NCBI GenBank assembly: GCA_032718475.1 | Contig: JAUCBJ010006588.1 | Location: 1 to 64,000, forward strand | Reading direction: 5' to 3' | DNA length: 64,000 nucleotides | From: Nemertoderma westbladi | Taxonomy: Eukaryota; Xenacoelomorpha; Nemertodermatida; Nemertodermatidae | Shown here: positions 53,563 through 64,000 of the stretch, piece by piece | Numbering within the stretch: position 1 is the first letter of the stretch | Layout: the number at the start of each line of letters is the position of its first letter | The notes under the pieces: model-generated | Seen by the model: the letters and a program-made list of their open reading frames with translations, nothing else | The model's database searches: none | What the model was told of the DNA's origin: nothing | Position numbers and translations under genes: made by a program

Positions 53563-55838
53563 TGGTGGGCGACACCACTGTTGCTGTGATAGCCCATGAG
53601 AGAACTCAAGGTCGATTCTTTGTTAAAGGAACTATCAATGGGCAGATTTGCGAGATACTGATGGACTCTGGTGCATCCTCTACAATTCTGCACTCTTCAT
53701 TAGTTACTGAAAATCAGTTAAAGCCAACTCAGTTCATCTTAAAAACTGCGAATGGTGTACCACTTAATGTTCGAGGTCGTTGTCAAATTCCAATTCAAAT
53801 AGGCACTTCTAAGGCCGATGTAGACGTTTTCGTGGCCACAGATTCGGCTCATCCATGCATTCTTGGGGTCAATGGACTACGTGCTCTAAATGTAACACTA
53901 AAATTTTCGGATAGTATTCCTTCTTCTCTTTCAGTAAATGATAAAGTTGTCACAATAAATTTAATCGAGAAATGTACTATAAATAGAGATGTTCCCAGGG
54001 AACATTTAGAAGCATTTTACTTTCTAACAAAGGAATATAATGATTTGTTTGAACCACCACTTGGGCGTACAAACCTTGTGGAACATCACATAAAAACTAA
54101 ATCTGAGATACCAATATTTCAGAGGCCATACCATGTTCCTTTGGCTAAAAGAGATCTCCTAGAGTCTAATATTAAAGATATGCTGGATAAGGATATTATC
54201 ACTCCTTCTTCCTCACCATATTCATCACCTTTGGTTATTGTTAAGAAGCCTGATGGAAACGACAGAGTGTGCGTAGATTTCCGTGCACTGAATGCTGTAA
54301 CAGAGAAAGATGCATTTCCATTACCACGAATTTCTGATTTATTAGATAAACTATACGGAGCGAAATATTTTTCATCAATAGATTTGGCATCTGGATTTTG
54401 GCAGATACCTCTTGCCTCAGATGATAGACATAAAACTGCGTTTTCGTGTAGTCTTGGCCATTTTGAATTTGTTGTCATGGCCTTTGGTCTAAATAATGCC
54501 CCACCAACATTCCAAAGATTAATGAGTAATTTATTTGGTGACATGTCATGCGTTGTTTTCTACATGGACAACATCTATGTGGTCACAACGGAACTAAAGC
54601 AACATTTAGAGATACTTCGTGAAGTTTTCCGCCGATTAAAAGTTGCAAAATTAAAACTCCAGCCAAAAAAATGTTCATTTTTACAGAGAAGAGTTGAATT
54701 TTTGGGATTCATTGTTGATGAGGATGGCGTACATCCAAGTGAGTCAAAGATAATTGCTGTTAAGAACATGATAGCGCCAACAAATGTTTCTGAAGTGAGA
54801 AAATTTCTGGGTTTGGTCAATACCTATAGACAATTCATAAGGAACTTTAACCTTATTGCTGAACCATTGTATGAACTTACACGGAAACAAGTCCCATTTG
54901 TTTGGAGTGATGAACAGGAATTTTCATTCGAAAGTTTAAAGGAAGCCTTAATTAGTGCCCCAGTTCTTGTACACCCTAAAGTTGGTGAACCATTCTTTGT
55001 CCATTGCGATGCATCTAATCTTGGAGTTGGTGCCGTCATAAGTCAAACAGATAATGCTGGTTTGTTTCACCCAATAGCATTTGCAAGTAGGAATCTTACT
55101 ACAAGTGAAAAGAACTATTCCACAATAGAAAAGGAAGCATTGGCAGTTATATTCGCATTGGAACGGTTCCAGTCTTATACTTATGGCGCTGAAGTACATG
55201 TCTTGTCTGATCATGCTCCATTACAATGGCTAATTAATAATAAAACTGCAACTGGTAGACTTGCTCGTTGGCAACTACGACTTCTAGAGTTTGAAGGATT
55301 AAAATCTATCAAACACGAAAAGGGTTCTTCTAATCAAGTGGCAGATGCGCTTTCTAGGTTGCCTAGTAATTGTTCATATATGGATGTGTTTGTGCTTGAT
55401 GAGAGTGAAAATGGGGGATTAAAACAACTTTCGAAAGAGGAACTCATTCAGCTTCAAGAAGCTGACAGCGAATTTGACCGAATTAATTATCGATTCACTA
55501 AAACGGTTGAAGGGATATACACTTATAAATCCAGGTTATTTGTGCCCAAAGGACTTCGTTCTAAAGTTGTCAAATCTGTTCATGGTTACAATAGTGCTCA
55601 CCTGGGTTATGAGAAAACGTTATCATTATTACAACGGGAATGCTATTGGCCAAATATGGATAAGGAGTTAAAGACTTACTTAAAAAAATGTGTCTTCGCG
55701 CAAAGGTTTTACCACCAGCACCGATGCCACTGCAATCCCTACCTGAGGTTACAAGACCTTATGAGCGGGTTGCTATGGATTTCTGTGGCCCCTTCCCAAA
55801 GTCTTCTACTGGAAACACTCATTTGCTTGTTGTCGTAG
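53562..55838 (+). pseudogene. gypsy Pol: protease, RT, RNase H, integrase N-terminus
   Basis: Open from ATG 53562 in the -1 frame relative to gag. Protease active site MDSGASSTIL at about residue 34. RT: VIVKKPDGNDRVCVDFRALN, FSSIDLASGFWQI, FGLNNAPPTFQ, then YMDN at 334-337. The canonical motif is YxDD, and the second Asp codon is AAC (54570-54572), a probable loss-of-function change. RNase H: FVHCDASNLGVGAV, a TIEKEALAV block and SDHAPLQWL. The integrase zinc-binding HHCC begins (VHGYNSAHLGYEKT), but the frame is lost around 55690 at the CxxC, leaving a short wrong tail to 55838. The integrase core continues in the next frame. Confidence 0.92.
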
Positions 55839-56668
55839 ATCATTTCTCTCGGTTTCTAGATGTGTTCGCAGTAGGAAACACAACTTCAACAACTGTCATT
55901 GGATGTTTAATGAAATTGATTAGAAAATGTCAAAAGCCCCTAGAAATAAAAACCATATTGACAGATCAAGGACGATGCTTTATTTCAAATGAGTTTAAAA
56001 ACTTTTGTCGCCAACAGAAAATCAACAATACTGTAACCAGTCCATACCACCCTCAGTGTGATGGTATGGCAGAGAGGTTGGTCAGAACCATAAAGGACCA
56101 AATTAGAGCGCAATTAGTAGAAACTAAAGATGGTACTCAAACTTCATGGGACTGTCATATTGATTCATTTGTTTCTACTTACAATCACTCTGTACATAAA
56201 AGTCTAGGTTTATCTCCAATGGACGTGGTAAATCAAGTTCACTCACCTATACCAGCTCTATCCTGGTTGGGAATTATAAATGATAAACCGATTAATCAAG
56301 TTAAACTAGATAATGTTATCCACAAAACGCGAATCTTTCGTCGCAGACAACACGAATATCATGACAAGATATACAAAGCTGAAGAGCGGAAATTCTGTGT
56401 CGGGGATAAGGTATGGCGGACACATTTACCTCCAACATCTCCAGGCTTGGCGTCTAGTCTAATACCACGATGGGATGGACCTTACGTTGTAACAGAACAT
56501 ATAGGTCCAGTTAATGTCCGTATTTCGATACCTGACAGACCCACGTGGAATCAAGTGATTCACATCGACCATTTGAGACTATGCACACACGTTATCCAGC
56601 ATTCTCAATTTCCTCGACCAAGAGGTCGTCCACCTAAGATGAGGGGGGGAAGTGTAGTGACTGATTGA
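55688..56668 (+). pseudogene. gypsy integrase core and C-terminus
   Basis: Continues Pol after a one-base frameshift near 55690. Catalytic residues are D31 (VAMDFCGPF), D93 (ILTDQGRCF) and E129 (CDGMAERLVR), an exact D-D35-E spacing. The TSPYHPQCDG block is typical of Ty3/gypsy. A GPY/F-type module (DGPYVVTEHIGPVNVRI) near the C terminus is followed by HIDHLRLC and a basic Pro/Arg tail. No chromodomain is seen. The end of the frame overlaps the polypurine tract and runs 17 bases into the 3' LTR, as is common in this group. Confidence 0.92.
56637..56651 (+). promoter_or_regulatory. gypsy polypurine tract
   Basis: AAGATGAGGGGGGAAG directly before the 3' LTR start at 56652. It is the expected plus-strand primer and lies inside the end of the integrase frame. 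Confidence 0.88.
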
Positions 56669-56824
56669 CCCTTGTACACTGATTGACCCTTATGAATATT
56701 GTGTAACTCTTAGTTGTGTTATATAGCTATATAGGAAAGCAGTTTACAGGTGACGGTTTAGTTACAGTAACTTGTTTGATTGTATATGTTGTTCGACATT
56801 GATTATTATATGTGGCAGTCTACA
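56652..56824 (+). repeat. 3' LTR of gypsy element
   Basis: Matches 52298-52469 throughout by eye and is followed by the TTTA target duplication. Confidence 0.95.
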
Positions 56825-57305
56825 TTTAAATATATTAGATTTCTGAGAATAGTGAGAAAAGTTCTTCTTTTTTTCTTCTATGAATTCAATTATATTTCCT
56901 TGAATAGTGAAAAGAAGGTCGATCGATGGTCGATGTTTCATAAATAACAATACATTAACTGATATCAATACTCACAGCACAGATATATAATCTGTCATCC
57001 TGCATAGTGAGTACTTTTACAGTAAGAAGTCCTAACGGTCTTCTAATAATTAAATAACATATCCCATAGCTGATAAATGAATATAACATTGACGGTTTAT
57101 CCTGAGTCAATATTCTTTCTTCCAATCATTTTCAATAAATTTTTTACTTTTTTGTTTTAAAATGGTTATTTGCCGGAACCCGAATATGCGTCGCAGTATT
57201 GTAAATCGTCATTGATAAATAGCCTCTAATAAACTATTAAGCAACGTTCTTATTTTTTCAGCATGGAATAATATTAATGCTGCTTCGCAATATCGGACCT
57301 TAAGT
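56825..57305. other. unassigned AT-rich sequence
   Basis: No supported gene. At its right edge CGGACCTTAAG occurs at 57295-57305 and again at 57319-57329, a short duplication at the breakpoint of LINE copy C. Confidence 0.4.
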
Positions 57306-60035
57306 TATGGAAATAATCGGACCTTAAGTTTCCGATTAATTCTCAGTGACTTCCAAATCCTGGAAAGCCTATTCAAGACTGCCCATGCCTTTCCCTTATG
57401 TATTCGAAAGTCCTCACCTGACTTCCGGATCCATGATCCCAGGTAACAGAAGTCGTCCACATGCTCAAGCATACCATCCTTTGAGCTTATGCTCATCCAA
57501 TCAGAGACTTGCTGAGGACTTTCAAAGTTAACTGTCAAAATTTTGGTCTTTCTGGAGTTAATAAAAAGACCAACACTAGAAGCAGCATGTTCTAATGAGC
57601 TGAGGAGCCGTTGGGCTCCCTCTAGTGATTCTGAGAGTACTCCTAAGTCATCAGCAAAGTCTAGATCAGTTAGGTACTTGGCAGGATTTCCTCGACTTCT
57701 GGAGCCAGTAGGTGGAGTTATCATCACCCCATCATCATTATGATGATCTAAGGACATGCGTAGAACATAGTCAACCACAATAATGAACAAGAATGGTGCA
57801 AGTGTGTCTCCTTGGAGGACGCCCCATAACACATCAAATGGTTCTGTGTCATCGTCAACAGTAGACACAAATGTTGTCGAACAATCGTATACTGATCTTA
57901 TTGCTGCAATAATTTCATCAGGAATCCCATATAATAAAAGTATGCTGAACATACGTAAGCGAGAGACTGAATCAAAGGCCTTGAAGAAGTCAACAAAGAT
58001 AACAGCCAGATGCCTGTCTTTCTTTTTTGATAATTCTTCAATTATCCTTCTAAGTGCCAAAATGGGCTCCATGGTCCCACAACCTTTACGGAACCCATTC
58101 TGATTTCCACGGAGCAGTCTCTCAATGGGATCCCTGAAGCGATTTAATAGAATCCTATTGTATAGCTTTGCAGCAATCGAGATCAATGAGATTCCCCGAA
58201 AAGAACCATAGAGTGTTAGGTTGCCCTTCTTGGGAACTGGCACCAACTTATTTGTTTTCATTTCTTGTGGGACTCTTGTTGTACGGTACATGTCTACTAT
58301 GATGGGATAGATGAGCTTTAAACACTCAGGTATTTTAAAGACCTCAGGAGGAACACCATCTACTCCACTGGCACGATTGGTCTTAATGCTCTTTGCAGCA
58401 GCCTTCACTTCTGCAAAGGAGATATCGCCAATGGGAATATCTGGGAGTACAGACTCAGACACCTTTACTTTTATAAAGTTATCAGGCAATACCCTGTCAT
58501 TATTGAGGAGCTTTTCAAAGTGGGCTTTCCAACCATTGAGGCGATCGGCTGGTGATTCAGCCTTAACCTTGGTGGTTGGTTGGCTTTTCCGCCCAGTAAG
58601 CAGATTGATCGATTTCCATGCCTGGGATGATTGCCTGCTGTCGTCAGCATCATTGATGGCATCAACTTGTTGGTTTATTAGCTCCTGTAGATTAACAGAG
58701 TAGTGCCTGTTCAGGGACCTAGATGCAGCCTTAACTGCATTCTTGGCCGCTGTAGTCTGTTTGAGTCGGGACTCTTTCTGCGCCTTATGAAGGTCATTTC
58801 GGCACTTTTGAATTTTGTTGTCAGTCCAGGGGGCCCTTTTCCTGTTTCGAGGGTATACAGGAACTGTTTCTGCAGCTGCTAACTTAACTGCTTCTGTAAA
58901 GGCAGTATAGCCCTCACAGTGATCTGCCGCCTCAGAGGCAAGAGCCTCATACCTGTTGCTCAGCTGTAGTGTGAAGCTAGATCTCACACTTGGCTGTTGC
59001 AACAGAGAGGACCAGTCATGCCGCGGCAAGGCAGATTTCGTTGTTCTGCTAGCACGCAGACTAATTCTTACCTTGGCCACAATAAGGCGGTGATCGCTGG
59101 AGAAGGGTCGAAGTGTAAATGCATTACAGTCTTGTATAGAGCTCCTGTATTTCCTACGAAACAGAATATGGTCTATCTGGGACTTGTGACCACTGGGTCC
59201 ACTATGAGTCCATAGCTTTCCAGTTCGCTTCTTGAACTGGGTTCCAGCCGAAAACAATTCATTTCCAGAGATAAAATCCTGAAGATGGACAGAATTTCGG
59301 TTAACACTATTGCTATAGACCCAGGGCGATGTAGGTGATTGATGCAGACTTGCATTAAAGTCTCCCAGGAATGTTAAGAATGCATGCTGATCCACTCCAT
59401 CAGTAGCTGCTTATAGATTGTGGTTGAAATTTTCCACCTCCTCTATAGGGGCAACACTAGTTGGAGAGTAGCACACAATCAGAACCACCTTAGGAAACTT
59501 CTTAGCCAGTCTTCCAGAACATGAGAAGTGGCAACGGATGATGCGGTTAGAGATTTGGTCTATTTTGTCCAATGCTGCATGTGCAGTTGGATTCATCAAT
59601 AGACCAATTCCACCATTGCCACTATCATCTGCTGACGCGAGGGCGAATCGCCAACCGCCCCCCATGTCCTTAATCAGAACCTCATCAGTCTGTCCAGTCT
59701 GCATTCGGTGCTCTTGAACACCCACTGCGCTAAGAGAAAGCTTATCTGCCAAGGCAGTCAGCTCACCTTGTTGCATTGGGGACCCGAGTGTTAGGGTGTT
59801 TACTGAGGCTAGTCTAGTGACTTGCCTCAGATTCACCAATGGCTTTGTTGGTCGGGGTGGAACATGAGAGTAGCCTCCAACTCCAGAGTCCCTCTCCCCA
59901 TCACAATCTGGCCTCCCTGGTGACCCAGGGTTTGGGCCAGAAAGGTCATCAGGAAAGGGACTCAAAGAATTGTTGACTGCTCTCTCTCCAGTAGGGGGTG
60001 AGACAGGCAGCCGGTCAGGAGTTAACTGACGCCTG
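57306..60035 (-). pseudogene. RTE-like LINE copy C, 3'-truncated
   Basis: Minus-strand copy matching copy A from about 20996 (at 60035) to about 23715 (at 57310), over 95% identical by eye. Frames 60035-59411 (endonuclease N-terminal part) and 59395-57305 (rest of endonuclease and RT with FADD) are separated by a TAA at 59409-59411 where copy A has CAA, a C-to-T change. The C-terminal domain and 3' UTR are absent. LINE insertions normally keep the 3' end, so this copy was cut by a later rearrangement. Long frames on the opposite strand are antisense shadows. Confidence 0.92.
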
Positions 60036-60478
60036 TTCACTTCTGCAAAGGAGATATCGCCAATGGGAATATCTGAGAGTACAGACTCAGACACTTTTAC
60101 TTCTATAAAGTTATCAGGCAATACCCTGTCTTTATTGAGGAGCTTTTCTAAGTGGGCTTTCCAACCATTGAGGCGATCGGCTGGTGATTCAGCCTTAACC
60201 TTGGTGGTTGGTTGGCTTTTCCGCCCAGTAAGCAGATTGATCGATTTCCATGCCTGGGATGATTGCCTGCTGTCGTTAGCATCATTGATGGCATCAGCAG
60301 AGTACTGCCTGTTCAGGGACCTAGATGCAGCCTTAACTGCATTCCTTGCCGCTGTAGTCTGTTTGAGTCGGGACTCTTTCTGCGCCTTATGAAGGTCATT
60401 TCGGCACTTCTGAATTTTGTTGTTAGTCCAGGGGGCCCTTTTCCTGTTTCGAAGGTATACAGGAACTGTTTCTGCAGT
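60036..60478 (-). pseudogene. second LINE fragment fused upstream of copy C
   Basis: Minus-strand segment equal to copy A about 22160-22627 (endonuclease-RT linker), with an internal deletion of about 33 bp near 60297. It joins copy C head-to-tail at about 60035, where sequence from the middle of the LINE (GCAGAAGTGAA) is followed directly by sequence near its 5' end (CAGGCGTCAG). A one- to two-base microhomology is possible at the join. The two fragments overlap in LINE coordinates, so this is not one simple insertion. Confidence 0.9.
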
Positions 60479-61089
60479 TCGTTGAACTGCAGAACTGAAT
60501 CATCGCGGTAGCTGAGGATAGCTTCAGAATTGAACCCCGGAGGTCACCACTGTGTCACCAGTTAACACTTTATGACGAAACCATACTCAATGACAAATTA
60601 TAGTGAATCTGAAACTTGCAGATGTGCTACATCACGACAGGCTGTAACTTTCTGATGCAGTTTTCTAATTAAGCAACCGTATATATTTAAATAAGGTGTG
60701 AGAGCGAATGTTTTTTCATGAAATTTTTACGGTGCGAGCTACTGCGAAGGAGTGAGACATGCATAGTTTTACCATTTCATTTAGTAATCTGTCTTGGTGT
60801 CGTCGCCGAAAACGTTTGAAAGCTACTAACTCAGTCAACCATTTATGAAATGAAACCATATTTCTATAAGAATTTACAATTTATACTAAGTTATATTGAG
60901 TGCAGCCTCTGTTCCGAAATTATGAAAGAAGAGGGTTGCTGAGAAGAGACAGCACGGATCCCCAGCGTCCAAGCTTGTAGATTGTAATTGATATGTTTCA
61001 TGAATTAGGACTACAAATTCTCTAACTGGCGACACTGGAGATTAATTCGTGAGTCCGAGCCCAGATAATTATCTAAGGGGGGTCACGTG
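60479..61089. other. unassigned sequence
   Basis: No supported gene. GTGCGAGCTACTGCGAAGGAGTGAG at 60732-60756 distantly recalls the GCTCGC motifs at 33649-34096. Confidence 0.4.
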
Positions 61090-64000
61090 TTTAGTTTAGT
61101 TTAGTTTAGTTTAATTACGCCAGTATCAATAAAAATATGTCTTAAAAGTCAAACATACAAACACAAATGACAGAAATAAAGATAATCCATGATTAGGACA
61201 AAATTACAGCAAAATTAAATTTCAATATAATAACTGACAGACTATTATCTAAAATTATTGAGTTTACAGGTAATGTACGTACGTACTGTACTGTAAGTAA
61301 TGTAATATATACACATTCTGTTATACAGTCTGCATTGCACCAAGATAAATACTTATACATAATCAGATATTATAAACAATTGGTTTTCGCAATGGCTGGC
61401 AAGTTACGCAGTTGCGTTTTAGGGCGGGAATAAAATATAAATAAAAAATAGATTAATTAATTAAAGATACAATTCGATAAAATATTAATAAAAAAAATAG
61501 ATTAATTAATTAAAGATAAAATTCGATAAAAAAAGATAAATATTAAGTCAAGACAAGAAATATATTCCTCGAACCAGCCACATATGTAATGTAATCATTA
61601 GATTTACAGTATATTTCTAAATTCATTGCAGTATTCGAAGATTCTGCCAAGTTACACAATTGCATTTAAAGTCGGGAAAACAAAATTAAAAGAAAAACTT
61701 ATGTAATAATGCTTTAATTATATTTATAAAAATCATAGATGTATAAAAATCGCAGGTATGGAAATAAGATATGAATAAAATTCGAGAAAAATTAAGATAT
61801 ACTATACAGCTATAGCATATAGGTATGTATCAAGGGTTAAAAGTTTGATGGAAATAAAATGAAATAATTACTTAAAAGAAGTATCTGTCAACTGAAAATA
61901 AAAGGCTGTTATCTTGACGTGCGGGAGAGTCGTCATAAATGTTCATAATAGTTGGCATGAAGCGATCGAACCCTATTTTAAAAGCATTCACGGTGGTCGC
62001 GGTTACAACGTCGTTGGGTAACCGGTTCCAGACGTTTACCACTCGGTTTGCGAATGAGTTTTTGCAAACGATCAAGTTCTTATAGAGGGCCTGTTTGTGT
62101 AGCTTTAGGGAGTTTCCTCTAGTATTGTGGTGGTGAGTGTCGACAACAAGCGAAAATAGTTGTTTCCAATCAAAGGCAGACTTGCCATGGGTTAGGTTCC
62201 ACACTGTGATGAGGTCGCCACGGATTCGTCTGTATATTAATGTTGGGAGTTTAAGTCTCTCCAGATGCTCTCAGTATGGGAGGTTTCTTAAGGATGGAAC
62301 CAGTTTTGTAGCACGATGTTGGATGCGCTCTATTTTATCTATATCGGAACGGTGAAAAGGCGACCAGATTGGAGTGGTGTACTCAAGGACAGGACGTAAA
62401 ATTGACTTGTATAGCACGATAAACATTTGTGGCTCCATATATTTGAAGTTTCTCCTCATTACAGCCAGCACTCTTGAAGCAGAGGCGCAGATATTAGAAC
62501 AGTGGGAGGAAAATAGTAATGTGTTTGAAAAAGTGACACCGAGGTCCTTGTATTGGGGGACAATTTCTAGTTTATTACCATCTAGGTAGTATTCGGGGGG
62601 GAAATCAATACTCTTACCAAATCTGACCACTTTGCCCTTGTCCACGTTAAAGGTAAGTTTCCATTCATTGGCCCAAGTACTCAATGCATTAAGGTAATTC
62701 TGTAAAATGGAAACATCTCTGGCAGAACTAATGCGTCTGTATAACTTTTGGTTGTCAACAAACAGGCTGCACAAAGATTCAATAACAGACGGAGCATCAT
62801 TATCGAAGACTATGAACAGTAAGGTACCCAGCACTGTTCCTTGGGGAAGGCCACTTTCTAATGGTATGTATTTACTAGATTTACCATTAATGACAACACG
62901 TTGAGTTCTGTTACTAAGAAAGTTTTTTATCCACCGTAACAGTTTTCCTCGTACACCATATGCGTACAGTTTGTGTAATAGTAAACGAATGGAAACAGAG
63001 TCATATGCCCGTTTCAAGTCCAAATATATGACATCACATCCTTCTACATTAGGGTCATCCAAGGCGTTACTTATGTTATCTAAGACATGAAATAGTTGCT
63101 GGACTGTTGACCTCCCATGGCGCCCCCCGTATTGCGAGCAGTCAAACAAGTTGTTCAGTTCAAAATGATGTTGCAGTGGTGAATGGACGAGCTTCTCACA
63201 GCATTTTACTATGATGCATGTCAGGGAAATGGGGCGGTAATTGTTTCGGAGTTTTTTCGGAATAGGGGTTATATCTGCAGTCAACCAGTCTTCAGGTATA
63301 ATTCCAGTGTCGAATGAACTTTGAAGGATTATTTGGATAGGGGCTGCGATAACACTTGCTAGTTCATGAACCACCATGGCTAATATTTGGTCAGGGCCTG
63401 GTGATTTATTCGGGTTTTGTTCACTGATGGTTTTCAAGACGTTTTCACTTGTAATGTCAAGAGAGTCAATTATGGGGCAATCATAGGGCGGAGGTGCGGC
63501 TGTAGGATTATTGTCCTTAGTGAAGTAACTTGCAAATGTGTCATTAAGTAAATCAGCCATACCCTGGTCGGAATCTACCTTCTTGTTATTAGCATCTTTA
63601 AGAGGTCCTATGTGTGATTTTGATTTTCGGTTTTTATTTACATACGACCAAAACTTTTTAGGGTTTTTCTTGCAGCTCATGGTAATATTTCTTTCAAAAT
63701 TCCGCTTTGCATTCCTACACACAGTGGTTGCTTTGTTTCGAGCCAATATGTATCTCCGGTAGGGCCGCTGAGCAGGATATCGCTTCCAGTAGCTAAATGC
63801 GCATTGTTTTACATGAACAGCTGCCAATACATCAGGGGTGAGCCAACGATTTTTTCGGCTTTTTGAGGGACGGGTGGGAACATGTAGAGATACACCCTCA
63901 TGGAGCGTATTCTTTAGGAATAACCATGCAGCATTAGGGTCCAAATTTGCTAATAAAACTGGCCAGTCTAGATGGGCTAGATCCTCACGCCATTGTCTAA
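61090..64000 (-). mobile_element. CR1-like LINE, running off the window
   Basis: A minus-strand non-LTR element. Its 3' end is marked by a (CTAAA)n tail (TTTAG units on the plus strand, 61090-61112), preceded by a 0.75-kb AT-rich 3' UTR with a duplicated 60-bp block (61440-61540). Coding sequence runs from 61872 to the window edge. The 5' part, including the endonuclease, lies outside. Confidence 0.88.
61872..64000 (-). pseudogene. CR1-like LINE ORF2, reverse transcriptase part
   Basis: Open from the window edge to a TGA at 62271-62273, then in the same frame to the stop at 61872, so the internal TGA is a nonsense mutation, probably CGA to TGA. RT blocks: NKSPGPDQI, ITPIPKKLRNNYRPISLT, YLDLKRAYDSV, SGLPQGTVLGTLLFIVF and LFVDNQKLY, followed by the IERIQHRATKLV segment typical of CR1/Jockey-group RTs. 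The catalytic FADD is FVDN here, so two of four residues including the second Asp are changed. The C-terminal part has RRIRGDLITVWNLTHG and a WNRLPNDVV block, also typical of CR1-group proteins. The clade within CR1/L2/Rex is not resolved. Confidence 0.9.

Larger units (their letters stand above)
52298..56824 (+). mobile_element. Ty3/gypsy LTR retrotransposon
   Basis: A complete 4.5-kb element. The 172-bp LTRs (52298-52469 and 56652-56824) run from TGTAGTGACTG to GTCTACA and look identical by eye. TTTA flanks both ends (52294-52297 and 56825-56828), a 4-bp target duplication. The domain order protease, RT, RNase H, integrase is diagnostic of Ty3/gypsy. LTR identity implies a recent insertion, although RT carries an active-site change and pol has one frameshift. 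Confidence 0.95.

Noticed and set aside
57899-57925. Other TCATCAG or CTGATGA strings as further hammerheads
   Set aside because: Those noticed in LINE-derived sequence lack the stem II and GAAA context.

Overview
This 64 kb window is eukaryotic, almost certainly metazoan, and is close to a pure accumulation of transposable elements. BEL/Pao retrotransposons are known only from animals. The non-LTR elements (RTE-like and CR1-like), a Ty3/gypsy element, a Penelope-like (PLE) relic and a WD40/CARD gene fragment fit an invertebrate or basal-deuterostome genome. I cannot name the species. No bacterial features, rRNA genes, canonical tRNA genes or clearly functional host gene were found.

Layout. 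211-3647 is a degenerate G-rich minisatellite with a higher-order period near 1.17 kb. A very large BEL/Pao element (BEL-1, 3648-24596) sits inside this array: its 5-bp target duplication (AAGTG) is intact and the array resumes at 24597. BEL-1 has 1.17-kb LTRs, a gag-protease ORF, a frameshifted RT/RNase H/integrase region, and an unusual third ORF downstream of pol with a CCHC zinc knuckle. Its 3' LTR is split by a full-length RTE-like LINE (copy A, 20428-24191, intact ORF, 12-bp TSD).

24684-35170 is a low-density zone. It holds 82-bp repeats, a GC-rich gag-like fragment inside an AT-rich repeat, a relic LINE 3' end, a minus-strand PLE relic fused to a WD40+CARD gene fragment, 42-bp repeats, poly-C tracts and a retropepsin-like fragment.

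35171-51617 is a 5'-truncated LINE (copy B) split by a second BEL/Pao element (BEL-2, 36640-50528, TSD GGCAT). BEL-2 shares the leader, gag, protease and third ORF with BEL-1. It has lost RT, RNase H and integrase, carries a tandem gag duplication and has two foreign insertions. One of these (38596-39096) is the most interesting object here: a 501-bp retroposed foldback element whose loop holds a pol III A/B-box promoter followed by a complete minimal type I hammerhead ribozyme, with a 13-bp TSD and an empty site in BEL-1.

52298-56824 is a complete Ty3/gypsy element (172-bp LTRs, tRNA-Leu-type primer site) with a mutated RT active site and one frameshift. 57306-60478 is a rearranged minus-strand LINE (copy C), and 61090-64000 is a minus-strand CR1-like LINE running off the end.

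How the parts relate. Target duplications give an order of events: the minisatellite existed before BEL-1, which existed before LINE copy A; LINE copy B existed before BEL-2, which existed before the ribozyme foldback. Having two copies each of the BEL and LINE families lets each break, insertion and duplication be polarised by comparison within the window.
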